From: Carboxylicivirga sp.
Lineage (GTDB): Bacteria; Bacteroidota; Bacteroidia; Bacteroidales; Marinilabiliaceae
Direction: 5' to 3'
Assembly: GCA_025210475.1 (NCBI GenBank)
Contig: JAOARW010000037.1
Location: 21,866 to 85,865, forward strand
Length of the DNA: 64,000 nucleotides
The position numbers and the translations under genes were made by a program. Below, in pieces: positions 17,116 to 26,190 of this stretch; positions within the stretch are counted from its first letter, which is position 1, and the number at the start of each line of letters is the position of its first letter. Under the pieces are notes generated by a model, which worked only from the letters and a program-made list of their open reading frames with translations, made no database searches and was not told where the DNA came from.

Positions 17116-18317
17116 ACACTTTCCTTTAAAACATTATAATGTACCAATACCTCATTGATTTGCTCAACGGCATATTCAATTTGTTCTTTAGTATGTGCTG
17201 CTGTTAATGAAAATCGCAGAAGCGCATCGGTTTCTTTAACGCCTGGAGCAACAACCGGATTCACGTAAATACCTTTGTCTAATAATTTTTTAGCCACGCG
17301 GAAGGTCATAAAGCTGTCGCGGATGTAAATTGGAATAATAGGTGTTTCGGCCATGCCAATATCAAAACCACTTTCGCGCATTAAACGGATGGCATAATGG
17401 GTGTTGTCCCACAGGCGAAGGCGCAACGAATCATCTGAACGCATCAACTTAACAGCGGCTAATACACTTGCTGTTGAAGCAGGAGGTAGACTGGCGCTAA
17501 ACATATAGGTTCTGGAAGCGTGGTTTAAATATTCGATCACATCCTTATTTCCAGCAATAAATCCGCCTACCGATGCCAACGATTTACTAAAGGTTCCTCC
17601 AATTAAATCCACTTTGTCGGTAATGCCATAGTATGAAGCCGTACCTGCGCCATGATCACCGATAACACCGATGGCATGAGCGCAGTCAACAAAAGTAAAG
17701 GCATCATGCTTCTCGGCTTCTTCCGTTATTCGGTCCAGTTTGGCAATGTCGCCATCCATTGAGAAAATACCATCTGTCACAATCAACTTAACGCCAGTGG
17801 AATGCTTCAGTTTGTGTAGTTTTCTTCCCAAATCAGATGGGTTATTATGCCTGTATTTAACTCGCTGTGCCAAACTCATACGACAGCCATCAATAATGGA
17901 GGCATGATTCAGCTCGTCGATCAAAATGTGATCATTTTTACCGGCCATGGCAGGAATAACACCCGTGTTTACCTGAAATCCTGTAGGGAAAACAATCACT
18001 CCTTCTTTTCCTAGCCAGTCGGCTAATTCATGCTCTAATTCATGATGCAGATCCAGTGTTCCGTTCATAAATCGGCTACCGGTGCATGAAGTACCATATT
18101 TGTCAATGGCCTGCTTACTGGCCTCTTTTATTTTGGGATGATTATTTAGTCCTAAGTAATTATTTGATCCAAACATAAGCACCTCTTTACCGCCAATAAT
18201 GCTCGATGAAGATTGGTGGGATGAAATGGATCTGAAATAAGGATACATATTGGCTTCCTTCAATAACTTGGCTTGTATCACCATGTTATTATTCCTGACA
18301 AAGTCGTATTTGCTCAT
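17106..18317 (-). CDS. spt: Serine palmitoyltransferase (PLP-dependent alpha-oxoamine synthase)
   Basis: A 403-residue fold-type I PLP enzyme of the KBL/BioF/ALAS/SPT group. The PLP Lys245 is in GGTFSKSLASVGG; His138 (DELNHAS), Asp211 (FVDCAHA) and His213 complete the cofactor site, and GSNNYLGL lies near residue 50. It would join L-serine and palmitoyl-CoA to 3-ketosphinganine in the cytosol. KBL and BioF share the fold, but the linked acyltransferase and reductase genes favour SPT, the entry enzyme of Bacteroidota sphingolipids. The start MSKYDFVRNN is 17 bases after the upstream gene. Confidence 0.88.
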   Translation of the reverse strand: MSKYDFVRNNNMVIQAKLLKEANMYPYFRSISSHQSSSSIIGGKEVLMFGSNNYLGLNNHPKIKEASKQAIDKYGTSCTGSRFMNGTLDLHHELEHELADWLGKEGVIVFPTGFQVNTGVIPAMAGKNDHILIDELNHASIIDGCRMSLAQRVKYRHNNPSDLGRKLHKLKHSTGVKLIVTDGIFSMDGDIAKLDRITEEAEKHDAFTFVDCAHAIGVIGDHGAGTASYYGITDKVDLIGGTFSKSLASVGGFIAGNKDVIEYLNHASRTYMFSASLPPASTASVLAAVKLMRSDDSLRLRLWDNTHYAIRLMRESGFDIGMAETPIIPIYIRDSFMTFRVAKKLLDKGIYVNPVVAPGVKETDALLRFSLTAAHTKEQIEYAVEQINEVLVHYNVLKESVCL

Positions 18318-18334
18318 AATTAGATGTTTTAATA

Positions 18335-20212
18335 CTAGTTGTTGTGTATAGATTCTGTAGGGTCAATGCTTTGGAATTTATTTCTCCAGTTGTTCAGGGT
18401 CTTAAGCAACTGGTTGGTCATCTGTTTTTGCTCCAAGGCCAGATTATGCTTTTGCAAAGGGTCGTTTTTTAGGTCGTACAAAGCCACAAATCCCGAGTTG
18501 TTATTAAGCAGCAGGTAATCATCGGTCATTAGCTGATAACACTCATTGATAATACTTACCGAGAACGCTTTTTGCTTATGGTCAAAAAGATTGTTCCCAG
18601 GAGTGTCAAGAGTTTGAGGAAAATTCAAATACGACAGAACACTTGGGAAAATATCGATGTGCTGTGCCCTTCTCTTGCCCGCTCCTTTAAAGGCACTGCC
18701 CGGATCAAAAAATAATAAGGGCACACTAAATGCTTTTTCGCTTGTGGCATAATGCTTTTCCCATGGTATGATTGCGTGATCGGCTGTTATGACGAACAAG
18801 GTATTCTTGTACCAATCCATCGTTTTTACCGTTTGGAAAAAGGAGCGCAAAGCATGATCGGTGTAAGCGATGGTTTCTTCAATACCATTTTCTCCTTTAG
18901 GGAAGGTGTTATGATATTCAGCAGGTAAATCAAACGGATTATGAGAGGTTAAAGTAAAAACGGTGGAGATAAATGGCTTTTGCTCCTGGTTAAGTTTGTT
19001 CGCCATGTATTGCAGATAGGGTTCATCCCAAATACCCCAGGTGCCATCAAAGTCTCCTTTAATGGGGTATTCATCCAGTCCGTAATAGTGATTAATTCCA
19101 CTCTGATGGCAAAAATCCTGAAAGCCCATGGTGGCATTGTGCGAGCCATGAAAAAAATAGGTTTCGTAGCCAATGGCTCTTAAACTGGCAGGTAAGCTAC
19201 TAATTGAAGATTTATTATCACTTAAGATAAATGGTGTTTGGGTAGCCGGCAGGGAGGCAAGTACAGCCGGTAAGGCATCCATGCTTTTTCGTCCGTTGGC
19301 CGATGCCCTCGTAAAATAATAACTCTCGGTCATCAATGAATCCAGAAATGGGGTAAATCCATTTCCCACCTGCTCCGGATTTAATAGTTTGGAGGCTTCA
19401 CTGGTAAAGCTTTCAAGTATGATGATGACGACGTTTTTATTGGGAGTTAAAGAGTCGCATTGTGATGGCTCACATAACGCCTGGTGGGTATTAGCAGCCT
19501 GATTCGTGATTTTAATGGCATCATGGTGCCATGAGTAAAGTAATGTAAATGCAGAATTATACGAAATGCCGGCAATTATCGGATCTTCCAGTGTTTCAAC
19601 GGCCGTGTTAAATCCTGTGCCTTCCTCAATGATGTTGATCTGTCCTTTACATCCGGCCACAAAGATGTAAGTCACCAGTAAATAGACTCCTAACTGTTGT
19701 TTGCCTGAAAGGTAAATCGATGAACGAATTTTATTCGAATAACGATAGAATTTAATCATCACAAAAAGCAACAATGCTAACAATACAATGGCATACCAGT
19801 AGGTGATGAAGAACTCGTAACCCAAAGAGCTCATGTTGGCTTGGGTGCCCAAATAGGAGAAAATGGAGATACTAATTCGTTTTAGCGTATAGGGATAATA
19901 AAAGACATCAACAAGATTGGCAATGACAGCTATGGTATTGGATACAACAAACAGCACCATCAATACGCCTTGATAATACTTGTTTTGCGTGAAAGCAAAT
20001 GGAAGCAAATAAGCAATGGCAAAGGGGGTATTGACCAGAAAGATGGTCATTACATCAAACAATGCTCCCAATAAAAAAATAAGGGGATAATCCGCCATAC
20101 CGATGTTCTGAAACAAGGCATGGTTAATACCAACCAGTAGAATGCGACACAACTGAAATATGACAAACAGTACGCTGAACAGGAAGGTAAGACGTTTTAT
20201 TGACTGGTACAT
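18335..20212 (-). CDS. LTA-synthase-like alkaline-phosphatase-fold membrane transferase
   Basis: A 625-residue protein with about five N-terminal membrane segments (about 8-28, 40-60, 62-78, 81-104, 139-155) and a periplasmic AlkP/sulfatase-fold domain. Visible metal-site pieces are Glu267 in VVIIILESF, Ser310 as probable nucleophile in NGRKSMDALPAVLASLP, and ITADHAI near the C-terminus. LtaS-type enzymes move phosphoglycerol or phosphoethanolamine between lipids. In this operon, the likely acceptor is ceramide or another envelope lipid, so it could make a ceramide head group. The donor and acceptor are not shown by the sequence. Confidence 0.82.
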   Translation of the reverse strand: MYQSIKRLTFLFSVLFVIFQLCRILLVGINHALFQNIGMADYPLIFLLGALFDVMTIFLVNTPFAIAYLLPFAFTQNKYYQGVLMVLFVVSNTIAVIANLVDVFYYPYTLKRISISIFSYLGTQANMSSLGYEFFITYWYAIVLLALLLFVMIKFYRYSNKIRSSIYLSGKQQLGVYLLVTYIFVAGCKGQINIIEEGTGFNTAVETLEDPIIAGISYNSAFTLLYSWHHDAIKITNQAANTHQALCEPSQCDSLTPNKNVVIIILESFTSEASKLLNPEQVGNGFTPFLDSLMTESYYFTRASANGRKSMDALPAVLASLPATQTPFILSDNKSSISSLPASLRAIGYETYFFHGSHNATMGFQDFCHQSGINHYYGLDEYPIKGDFDGTWGIWDEPYLQYMANKLNQEQKPFISTVFTLTSHNPFDLPAEYHNTFPKGENGIEETIAYTDHALRSFFQTVKTMDWYKNTLFVITADHAIIPWEKHYATSEKAFSVPLLFFDPGSAFKGAGKRRAQHIDIFPSVLSYLNFPQTLDTPGNNLFDHKQKAFSVSIINECYQLMTDDYLLLNNNSGFVALYDLKNDPLQKHNLALEQKQMTNQLLKTLNNWRNKFQSIDPTESIHNN

Positions 20213-20225
20213 AGTTTAAAGTTTT

Positions 20226-22724
20226 TTAGAAGCTAACTTCGATGCGTAAGCGAATGCCGTGCTTAGCAGAAAAATTATCAAATACATCAGCCGTATTTAA
20301 GCGACGTACATAGTCAACTCTCAGGCATTTAAATATATTGGTGATGCCGGCGCTGGCTTCCATGTATGGGGCATCGCTGGTGGTACGCAAATAATCAGGA
20401 ATCTGCATAACGCGGTCGTGCTCACCCAAAAGCATGCCATAGTAAGTTTTAAATGTAAATATCTCGCGCAGGTTGAGGTGCTTTACCAAGGGTAGTTTAT
20501 TAAATAAAATACCACCGGTATTGTAGGTGAAGTGTGCATTAAAATAAACATCACTCACATAAGATGTGTGATAAAGTAAATTAAAGTGGTAACGGGCCGC
20601 TCCAATATCGCGGGTACCACGCGGCATATTTAGAAGTGGGTAAGGAGCATCACCTATAATTGCACCTCCTTCAATAAGGGTTTTCAAAAAGGTTGGACCA
20701 ATGTTAACCCGGCTCTTCATCGACAAGTTAAAATTGGCGTAATTACCCGATTTGTTGGACTCCGCGGTGGGCAGATTATACCTGCCTAATAGGGTCGTGA
20801 AATGGAATACCGGTTTATTATTGCCGTAGTAGATTCTGGAGAAGAAACCTTCGTCATAATCCTGATCAAAAGATAGTCGCGTATCAAGCAGAATGTTTTG
20901 AACATCGAAATGGGGCAATGCCTGCTTGTTGGCAATAAAGGCTACGTTACGATTACTGTATAAGCGTTTATGCGACAGGCGAAATAATACACCAACACTT
21001 TTCTTTAACTGATGCTCAAGTGTTAAACCGAAATGCTGTGTGCGAAGCATATAGGGATTGGGCTCAACAGATGTAAAAGCAGAGATGATGTTTCCACTCC
21101 CTTGCTGATAAGGGTTTTCTTTGATGAATTCGACAAACTTATTGCGTGTTAAATTAAAGTAGTCGTAGTAATAGTTGCCTTTTATAATGGTTCGCTTCTC
21201 AGTTTTAAACTGGTAGGCCATGTTCGATCCATAGGCAAAATCTTTATTTTTAAACCCATAACCCAGGTAGCCACCAACAGTAAAGTTTTTAAATAGCTTT
21301 TCGCTGGTACGAAGAGGAATGGTTAATCGATCTCCTTCTATTTCGTTCTTTCTGTAAAAGGCAAAATAGGGGCCTAAATCTAACTTATTCAGGTTGTAAT
21401 AACCATTCAGTGTCATCGCACTAAACTTATCAACGGCCTTTACATAAGAGTTGTTTTTTAATGACTTGATGCCCGATGAGGCCGATAACTCAAAACTATC
21501 CAGGGGCGCATGGATGCGTTCCTGTGCCAATAAAGAATCGGAAGATAAATCAATGGGATTTAATGAGGTAGTTAAGGTGTTTAAAGGGTAGTTGTTAAGA
21601 TTGTTATAAACATTAACCTTTTGTACAACGAACTGTTTTCTTTCCTTTTTAGCGTTGGCATTTTGCTTGCTAAGCGATAGGTTTAGCTTGGTTTTTTGTT
21701 GTTTATAAAACCAATTACCCTGCTTGTTTTGTTCATAGTCGATGGCCACCGATAAATTACTGACAAAATTGACGTTGGCACTATTGGGTAAAGTGGCTCT
21801 GATCTCCGTTAAAGCCCAGGTTTTATTTTCGACCCAGAAATAGCCTTTGAAGGTGACATTTTTGTAACTCTTGGGGTAAAAGTTGAATTTGAAATACTTG
21901 GTATTTCCTTTGGTAATGCTGTCGGTTATATAAACGTTGTAGTAGAGCAGGGAGGTGCTGGATATGGGGCTCGGAAAGCCTTTTTGTAAGATGTTGATTT
22001 GGTTATCGTAGAAGTTAAACTGCGTTGTTAACCTTTTCTCCAGTACCCCGCGTACCTGATCGTTAATTTCGGTTAAAACACCATCGCTTTTGTTGGTTAC
22101 AACTTCTGTTCTTTCGTTTGAAACGCCCTGATTTCGATAGTGATTCGTAATGGTTTCATCCATAAAAAACGGCATCATAACCGTTGAATCGGATGATGCA
22201 ACCAGCGCATCGGTATTGCCTTTGAGAATACGGGATGATGATGCTTTTTCTTTATTGATGTTGTTTAAAAATACCGACGTACGTGCATAGTTTTTGTAGT
22301 CGATATGTTGAATGTTATCCGGATTATTCTTCTTACGGTTTTTAATAATCTTTCTTAATAGCAACAAATCAAGCGAGTTGTCTGGCTTGACCGTTACTTC
22401 ATCCAGATTCTGAACATCTTCCTCCAACTCAACTTTAAGAAAGGTTTGATTGGGTTTGACCTCAATTTCCTGACTCTTGTACCCAATGAACTTAACCCAA
22501 AGGGAACATGGCAGAGCAATGGATTCGAGCTTAAACTGTCCGTTATTATCGGTGATTACGCCTGTATTTGAATCGATCACCAGTATATTAACAAATGGCA
22601 ATGGTTCCTGCGTGGCTTTGTCGCTAACCACACCACTAATTGTTTGTGCCGAACTAAATTCAGCAAACAAAAAAGCGCATAGTAGTGTGAACGTAGTTTT
22701 ATATAGTAAATTACGTATCTGCAT
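20226..22724 (-). CDS. DUF5686 outer-membrane protein with CarboxypepD_reg-like domain
   Basis: The open frame extends to 22784, but the ATG at 22724 opens a proper signal peptide (MQIRNLLYKTTFTLLCAFLF, cleavage near FSSAQ). The product is 832 residues. Residues about 27-110 form a CarboxypepD_reg-like/CNA-B-like plug (TISGVVSDKATQEPLPFVNI). The rest is the long DUF5686 region ending in an outer-membrane barrel with terminal aromatic IRLRIEVSF. It is the first gene of the six-gene minus-strand operon, 13 bases before the LTA-synthase-like gene. A role as a channel or lipid exporter for the operon product is possible but unproven. Confidence 0.8.
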   Translation of the reverse strand: MQIRNLLYKTTFTLLCAFLFAEFSSAQTISGVVSDKATQEPLPFVNILVIDSNTGVITDNNGQFKLESIALPCSLWVKFIGYKSQEIEVKPNQTFLKVELEEDVQNLDEVTVKPDNSLDLLLLRKIIKNRKKNNPDNIQHIDYKNYARTSVFLNNINKEKASSSRILKGNTDALVASSDSTVMMPFFMDETITNHYRNQGVSNERTEVVTNKSDGVLTEINDQVRGVLEKRLTTQFNFYDNQINILQKGFPSPISSTSLLYYNVYITDSITKGNTKYFKFNFYPKSYKNVTFKGYFWVENKTWALTEIRATLPNSANVNFVSNLSVAIDYEQNKQGNWFYKQQKTKLNLSLSKQNANAKKERKQFVVQKVNVYNNLNNYPLNTLTTSLNPIDLSSDSLLAQERIHAPLDSFELSASSGIKSLKNNSYVKAVDKFSAMTLNGYYNLNKLDLGPYFAFYRKNEIEGDRLTIPLRTSEKLFKNFTVGGYLGYGFKNKDFAYGSNMAYQFKTEKRTIIKGNYYYDYFNLTRNKFVEFIKENPYQQGSGNIISAFTSVEPNPYMLRTQHFGLTLEHQLKKSVGVLFRLSHKRLYSNRNVAFIANKQALPHFDVQNILLDTRLSFDQDYDEGFFSRIYYGNNKPVFHFTTLLGRYNLPTAESNKSGNYANFNLSMKSRVNIGPTFLKTLIEGGAIIGDAPYPLLNMPRGTRDIGAARYHFNLLYHTSYVSDVYFNAHFTYNTGGILFNKLPLVKHLNLREIFTFKTYYGMLLGEHDRVMQIPDYLRTTSDAPYMEASAGITNIFKCLRVDYVRRLNTADVFDNFSAKHGIRLRIEVSF

Positions 22725-23116
22725 CTTGAAATAATTGTTTTCCTTTATTGTCTTGTAGATTTTTCCCCAATAAAAGGTTAGCAAAGATGGAGGAGGAGGT
22801 AGGATGATTGAAATAATTGTGAGAAGCGGTTAGAATTTTATGAGAACCGACACAAGAATTACTGATTCAGACAAAGAAAATGTATCACGAAAGAGGAGTT
22901 TTTCGGTTTAAAACGCTGCATATTCTTGTTTAATGTTTTAGTCCAGATTACAAATTAGTGCATGAGGGAGTACGCCGAAATTGTTGAGTTTATAACCCTT
23001 GTAATCTCCTAAGCTGGACACGCCAGAAAGTATCAAGTATCAGAATGTGAGTATCAAGATGCACAGCTTTTTTAAAATATTCTACCAAACAAAACACGAA
23101 TATTAATGATAAGATA

Positions 23117-23213
23117 CTAAATAGGGGATGAAATACTATTGATTTGCAACATGTAATTCAACACCATTCTGGTCTCCCTTCTTAAGGGAGATTTAGAGGG
23201 TAAATTTGTAATC
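23117..23213. repeat. Dispersed ~100-bp intergenic repeat R1, copy A
   Basis: First of four copies of an intergenic element. It runs from a GGGGAT arm through the conserved middle to a hairpin CTCCCTT..AAGGGAG and the end TTTAGAGGGTAA. This copy lacks the left arm of the first hairpin. Other copies are at 24684, 30008 and 31484. Confidence 0.8.
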
Positions 23214-23340
23214 CTCCGCCAGTAAATAACCCCAATAATTCCCTGAAAAAGCAAGTTTACACCTTATGTTATTATAGGAGTATTAAAGGCTCTGTATGGA
23301 TTATAGTGGGTAATCACCCAAACAACTTAAGTGCACCACT

Positions 23341-23568
23341 CGGCCTCTCTAAAAAAAGTGATAGAAATATAAGATGTTACTTAGAGAGACCGGGAAGCTG
23401 AGAACTTGTTCGAAGATCAGCCGGCCGAACTTAGTAACAGTAAATAGATCAATTACTTTTTTTAGGCAGCCTTTCTCAATGCTGAAGCCCTAAAGAATAC
23501 TCAATTCTTTAGCGCTCCGATGTATACTTTCTTGTGTCAAGACAAGTAAAGTATAAGCCTCGCGGCTT
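23341..23568. other. Hairpin-rich intergenic segment of unknown function
   Basis: Within the gene-free 22725-23739 gap, this segment holds four strong inverted repeats: a 12-bp stem 23341-23352/23381-23392 (one wobble pair), CTAAAGAAT at 23490 with its complement at 23504-23512, a 13-bp stem with one bulge 23523-23535/23542-23555, and AAGCC/GGCTT at 23555-23568. No protein frame covers it. It could be a structured RNA or the remnant of a mobile element; I cannot decide. Confidence 0.45.
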
Positions 23569-23739
23569 GAGCGACGATTGTAAACTGAAAATTAGTTACC
23601 CACTAAAAATCATATAGCACCGTATTAAATTACCTATGAACCATAGACTCGATTAAACTTTTAAAAGCCATATTTACACCGACTTTTATTTACCATATTA
23701 AAATTCGAAATACATCATAAGCTCTTATATAAGATATCT

Positions 23740-24630
23740 ATGAAAAAAATTGTACTGACATTGTTGATTAGCCTTGTTTTCGGCTTAATAGAAGCTCAGC
23801 TTTATCAACCGCATGATACCATCATTTATAAACACACCGGGCAGGGTGATTTGTCCTTGCATTGTTTTTATCCCAATGATTATAAAAAAAACGATCAGCG
23901 TCCGGCCATTGTTTTCTTTTTCGGAGGAGGATGGGTAGGCGGAACGCCAAAGCAATTCTATCAGCAATCAACACATTTAGCCAGCTTAGGCATTGTTTGC
24001 TTTTCGGCCGAGTACAGAGTCAGGAATCGGCACAAAACATCGCCTTTCGAATCGGTGAAAGATGCCAAATCGGCGGTGCGCTATTTACGCCAACATGCCG
24101 CTGAATTGGGAATTAATCCATCTAAAATAGTTGCGGCAGGCGGTTCGGCAGGTGGTCATGTGGCGGCATGTTCGGGTGTAATTACCGGTAAGGATGAAGC
24201 AGGAGAGGATTTGAGGATCAGCTCGGTGCCTAATGCCATGGTATTGTTTAATCCGGTACTAGATACAACAGAAAAAGGTTATGGAGCTGAAAAGGTTAAA
24301 GGCAGAGAGACGGAAATATCGCCTTGTCATCATGTGAAAAAAGGAATAGTGCCTTGTATTTTGTTTCACGGAACGGCAGATAAAACAGTGCCATATGAAA
24401 ATGCGGTGCGTTTTGATTCATTAATGTTGGCAAGTGGCAACGATTGTGATTTAGTACCTACCATAAATAAAGGGCATGGCTTTTTTAATAGCAGTTGGTT
24501 TAAAAAGGCCAATAAAGATGAGGACTATAAAAAAATTATGTATGAGTTGGAGCTGTTTTTATGGAAGCATAGCTACCTGGAGAAACCAAGCGATTGGACT
24601 TACGATTTTAATTCAGCTTTGACACCTTAG
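23740..24630 (+). CDS. Secreted alpha/beta-hydrolase, esterase-like
   Basis: A 296-residue exported hydrolase (signal peptide 1-19, ending IEAQ). The oxyanion-hole segment FFGGGWVGG is near 60-68, the nucleophile Ser136 is in AAGGSAGGH, Asp214 in FHGTADKTVP and His246 in NKGHGFF. This is the BD-FAE/esterase-lipase arrangement, common among Bacteroidota carbohydrate or xylan acetyl esterases. No glycan genes are adjacent, so the substrate is open. It is flanked by the R1 repeat copies A and B, with no partner genes. Confidence 0.88.
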   Translation: MKKIVLTLLISLVFGLIEAQLYQPHDTIIYKHTGQGDLSLHCFYPNDYKKNDQRPAIVFFFGGGWVGGTPKQFYQQSTHLASLGIVCFSAEYRVRNRHKTSPFESVKDAKSAVRYLRQHAAELGINPSKIVAAGGSAGGHVAACSGVITGKDEAGEDLRISSVPNAMVLFNPVLDTTEKGYGAEKVKGRETEISPCHHVKKGIVPCILFHGTADKTVPYENAVRFDSLMLASGNDCDLVPTINKGHGFFNSSWFKKANKDEDYKKIMYELELFLWKHSYLEKPSDWTYDFNSALTP

Positions 24631-24683
24631 TGTGTGCTGGTAAGGTTTTGTTATCTAAGCTTTTATAATTTGTAACTTTTTAA

Positions 24684-24794
24684 CCCCTATAATCCCCTAA
24701 ATAGGGGATGTAAATACTATTGATTTGCAACATGTAATTCAGCACCATTCAGGTCTCCCTTAATAAGGGAGATTTAGAGGGTAAAATTGTAATC
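24684..24794. repeat. Dispersed intergenic repeat R1, copy B (most complete)
   Basis: This copy shows both hairpins: ATCCCC-TAAATA-GGGGAT on the left and CTCCCTT..AAGGGAG on the right, joined by a 45-bp conserved middle. It follows the esterase gene. Confidence 0.85.
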
Positions 24795-24828
24795 ACACTG
24801 AACCGGATTTTCCATTCATACCCATATC

Positions 24829-24861
24829 AAAAAAATCAGGCAGCTTTTCAAAAGCTGCCTG
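24829..24861 (-). terminator. Terminator of the DUF6261 gene
   Basis: A perfect 11-bp stem (24837-24847 with 24851-24861, loop TCA), read on the minus strand, runs into a T-run (A-run 24829-24835 on the plus strand), 35 bases after the DUF6261 stop. Confidence 0.8.
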
Positions 24862-24896
24862 GTCTCGTTAATATCCTTTATCGGTTTGATTAAGAT

Positions 24897-25616
24897 TTAG
24901 TTTTCAACTTCCTCGTTAAGCGTTTGGCGACGTTTCACCACCTCGTTGGCTCGGTCGATGTGCGTGGCTATGTTATTAGTAAGTTCGGTGTAAGTGGCCG
25001 GATCGAATTGTACCATGGCACGAAGGTAAACAACCAGTTTGTTGTTGATCAGCTCAATCATTTCGCGCTTGATTTCGGTCGCACTTTCCGATTCGCCTTC
25101 CTCGGCAGTGGCTTCGTTCCACTTCATTTCGGCCTCTTTGAAATTCTTCTGATCCACTTCCAGTTGATCAACGATAGCAAGCATGCCGGGCAGTAGCTCT
25201 ACACTTGGTAGTATTTCGGGAGCCCTCAGGTCTCTGATTAGCGACAGGGTTGAAGCCGACTGGCTCGAATAATTCAAACTTGTTATCTCAAAACCATAGC
25301 GACCTAAAACCCCGTCAACGGCCTGTGCAGCCTTATTAATAGTGTTATCGGGATGCAATAAAAAGCCCTGGTTTAGGTATAAGAGCGAACGCGTAGTCGT
25401 ATCGCGTTTTACATCAGCTTCATCGAGTACCGATTCAGCTTTTATTTTATTCACGGCCTCATTAAAACGCTGCATAATAGAATCGAGCGATTCTTTTACC
25501 GTAGTAATGTTAGGGTCGTTAACACTCGTGTTGTGAAGCTCGGTATTCAGGTTGCCACCCAAATTATTGGCTTCACCCACACGGGTGTTTTTCGAAATTT
25601 TGTTAATTTCTGTCAT
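24897..25616 (-). CDS. DUF6261 family protein
   Basis: A 239-residue, mostly helical, acidic protein (NITTVKESLDSIMQRFNEAVNKI, MKWNEATAEEGESESATEIKREMIELI, THIDRANEVVKRR) without signal peptide or membrane segment. It fits DUF6261, a Bacteroidota-restricted family of unknown function. The start at 25616 (MTEINKISKNTRV) is chosen because the open frame further upstream runs through the palindrome array at 25675-25940, where no conserved protein is expected. The array lies in its presumed promoter or leader, 59-324 bases before the start. Its role is unknown; I see no catalytic motif. Confidence 0.72.
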   Translation of the reverse strand: MTEINKISKNTRVGEANNLGGNLNTELHNTSVNDPNITTVKESLDSIMQRFNEAVNKIKAESVLDEADVKRDTTTRSLLYLNQGFLLHPDNTINKAAQAVDGVLGRYGFEITSLNYSSQSASTLSLIRDLRAPEILPSVELLPGMLAIVDQLEVDQKNFKEAEMKWNEATAEEGESESATEIKREMIELINNKLVVYLRAMVQFDPATYTELTNNIATHIDRANEVVKRRQTLNEEVEN

Positions 25617-25674
25617 GTAAATATGTTTAAATCTTGATAAAGGATATTCTAATGGTTTGTGCCTGGTTTTTGCT

Positions 25675-25940
25675 TTGCCCCAATGGGCAAATAAGAACTT
25701 TTGAAAAAACACCTCTTGCCCAAACGGGCAAAGCAAGAAAAATGTAAATGACGGCGTTTGCCCGTTTGGGCAAAGCTCAAAAATTACAAAAGTTAACCTT
25801 TGCCCATACGGGCAAGCCTTTCCTGTGAAAAAAACACCCTTTGCCCGTTTGGGCAAAGCTTGTCCAGGCAAAAAGTGGCCTTTTGCCCAAATGGGCAAGG
25901 GGAGAAAATTACAAAAGTGGGGTTTTGCCCGTTTGGGCAT
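25675..25940. repeat. Array of seven TTGCCC-N4-GGGCAA palindromes phased every 41-42 bp
   Basis: Seven 16-bp palindromes begin at 25675, 25716, 25758, 25800, 25841, 25883 and 25925. The steps are 41, 42, 42, 41, 42 and 42 bp, mean 41.7, which is four turns of B-DNA. The arms are constant (the last ends GGGCAT). The 4-bp centres vary: CAAT, AAAC, GTTT, ATAC, GTTT, AAAT, GTTT. The 25-26-bp spacers are A-rich and different, except that spacers 3-4 and 6-7 share AAATTACAAAAGT. The array lies upstream of the DUF6261 gene. A protein-binding array is the simplest reading. Confidence 0.9.
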
Positions 25941-26190
25941 CCATTGAACCGTTGAATAAAGGGGGATTTAGAATTCATCATGGCTTAGGATTTTGGCTTT
26001 TTCTAATTGTTCCAATCAATTTATTACTTTACAATAACAAAATCAAATGTAATTTAAAGGTGTTTGCTCTATTTAATAATAGTTGATGGCCTGAGAACCC
26101 ACAACTGCACAGGAAATGGACAAAAAAATATTGAAATTATTTTTTTTTCATGATGCTTGTCTTGCTCAGGGGATGGGTATTTAGTTAGTT

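Noticed and set aside
25675..25940. CRISPR array (regular palindromic repeats with unlike spacers)
   Set aside because: Repeat units are only 16 bp with variable centres, the spacers are A-rich and partly repeated, and no cas gene is near. Spacing fits helical phase rather than a CRISPR repeat-spacer unit.
25617..25940. N-terminal extension of the DUF6261 protein through the palindrome array
   Set aside because: The frame stays open, but the 41/42-bp steps change reading frame between repeats, so the translation gives mixed peptides (PKRAK, PYGQ, PNGQ, HWGK). A good ATG exists at 25616.
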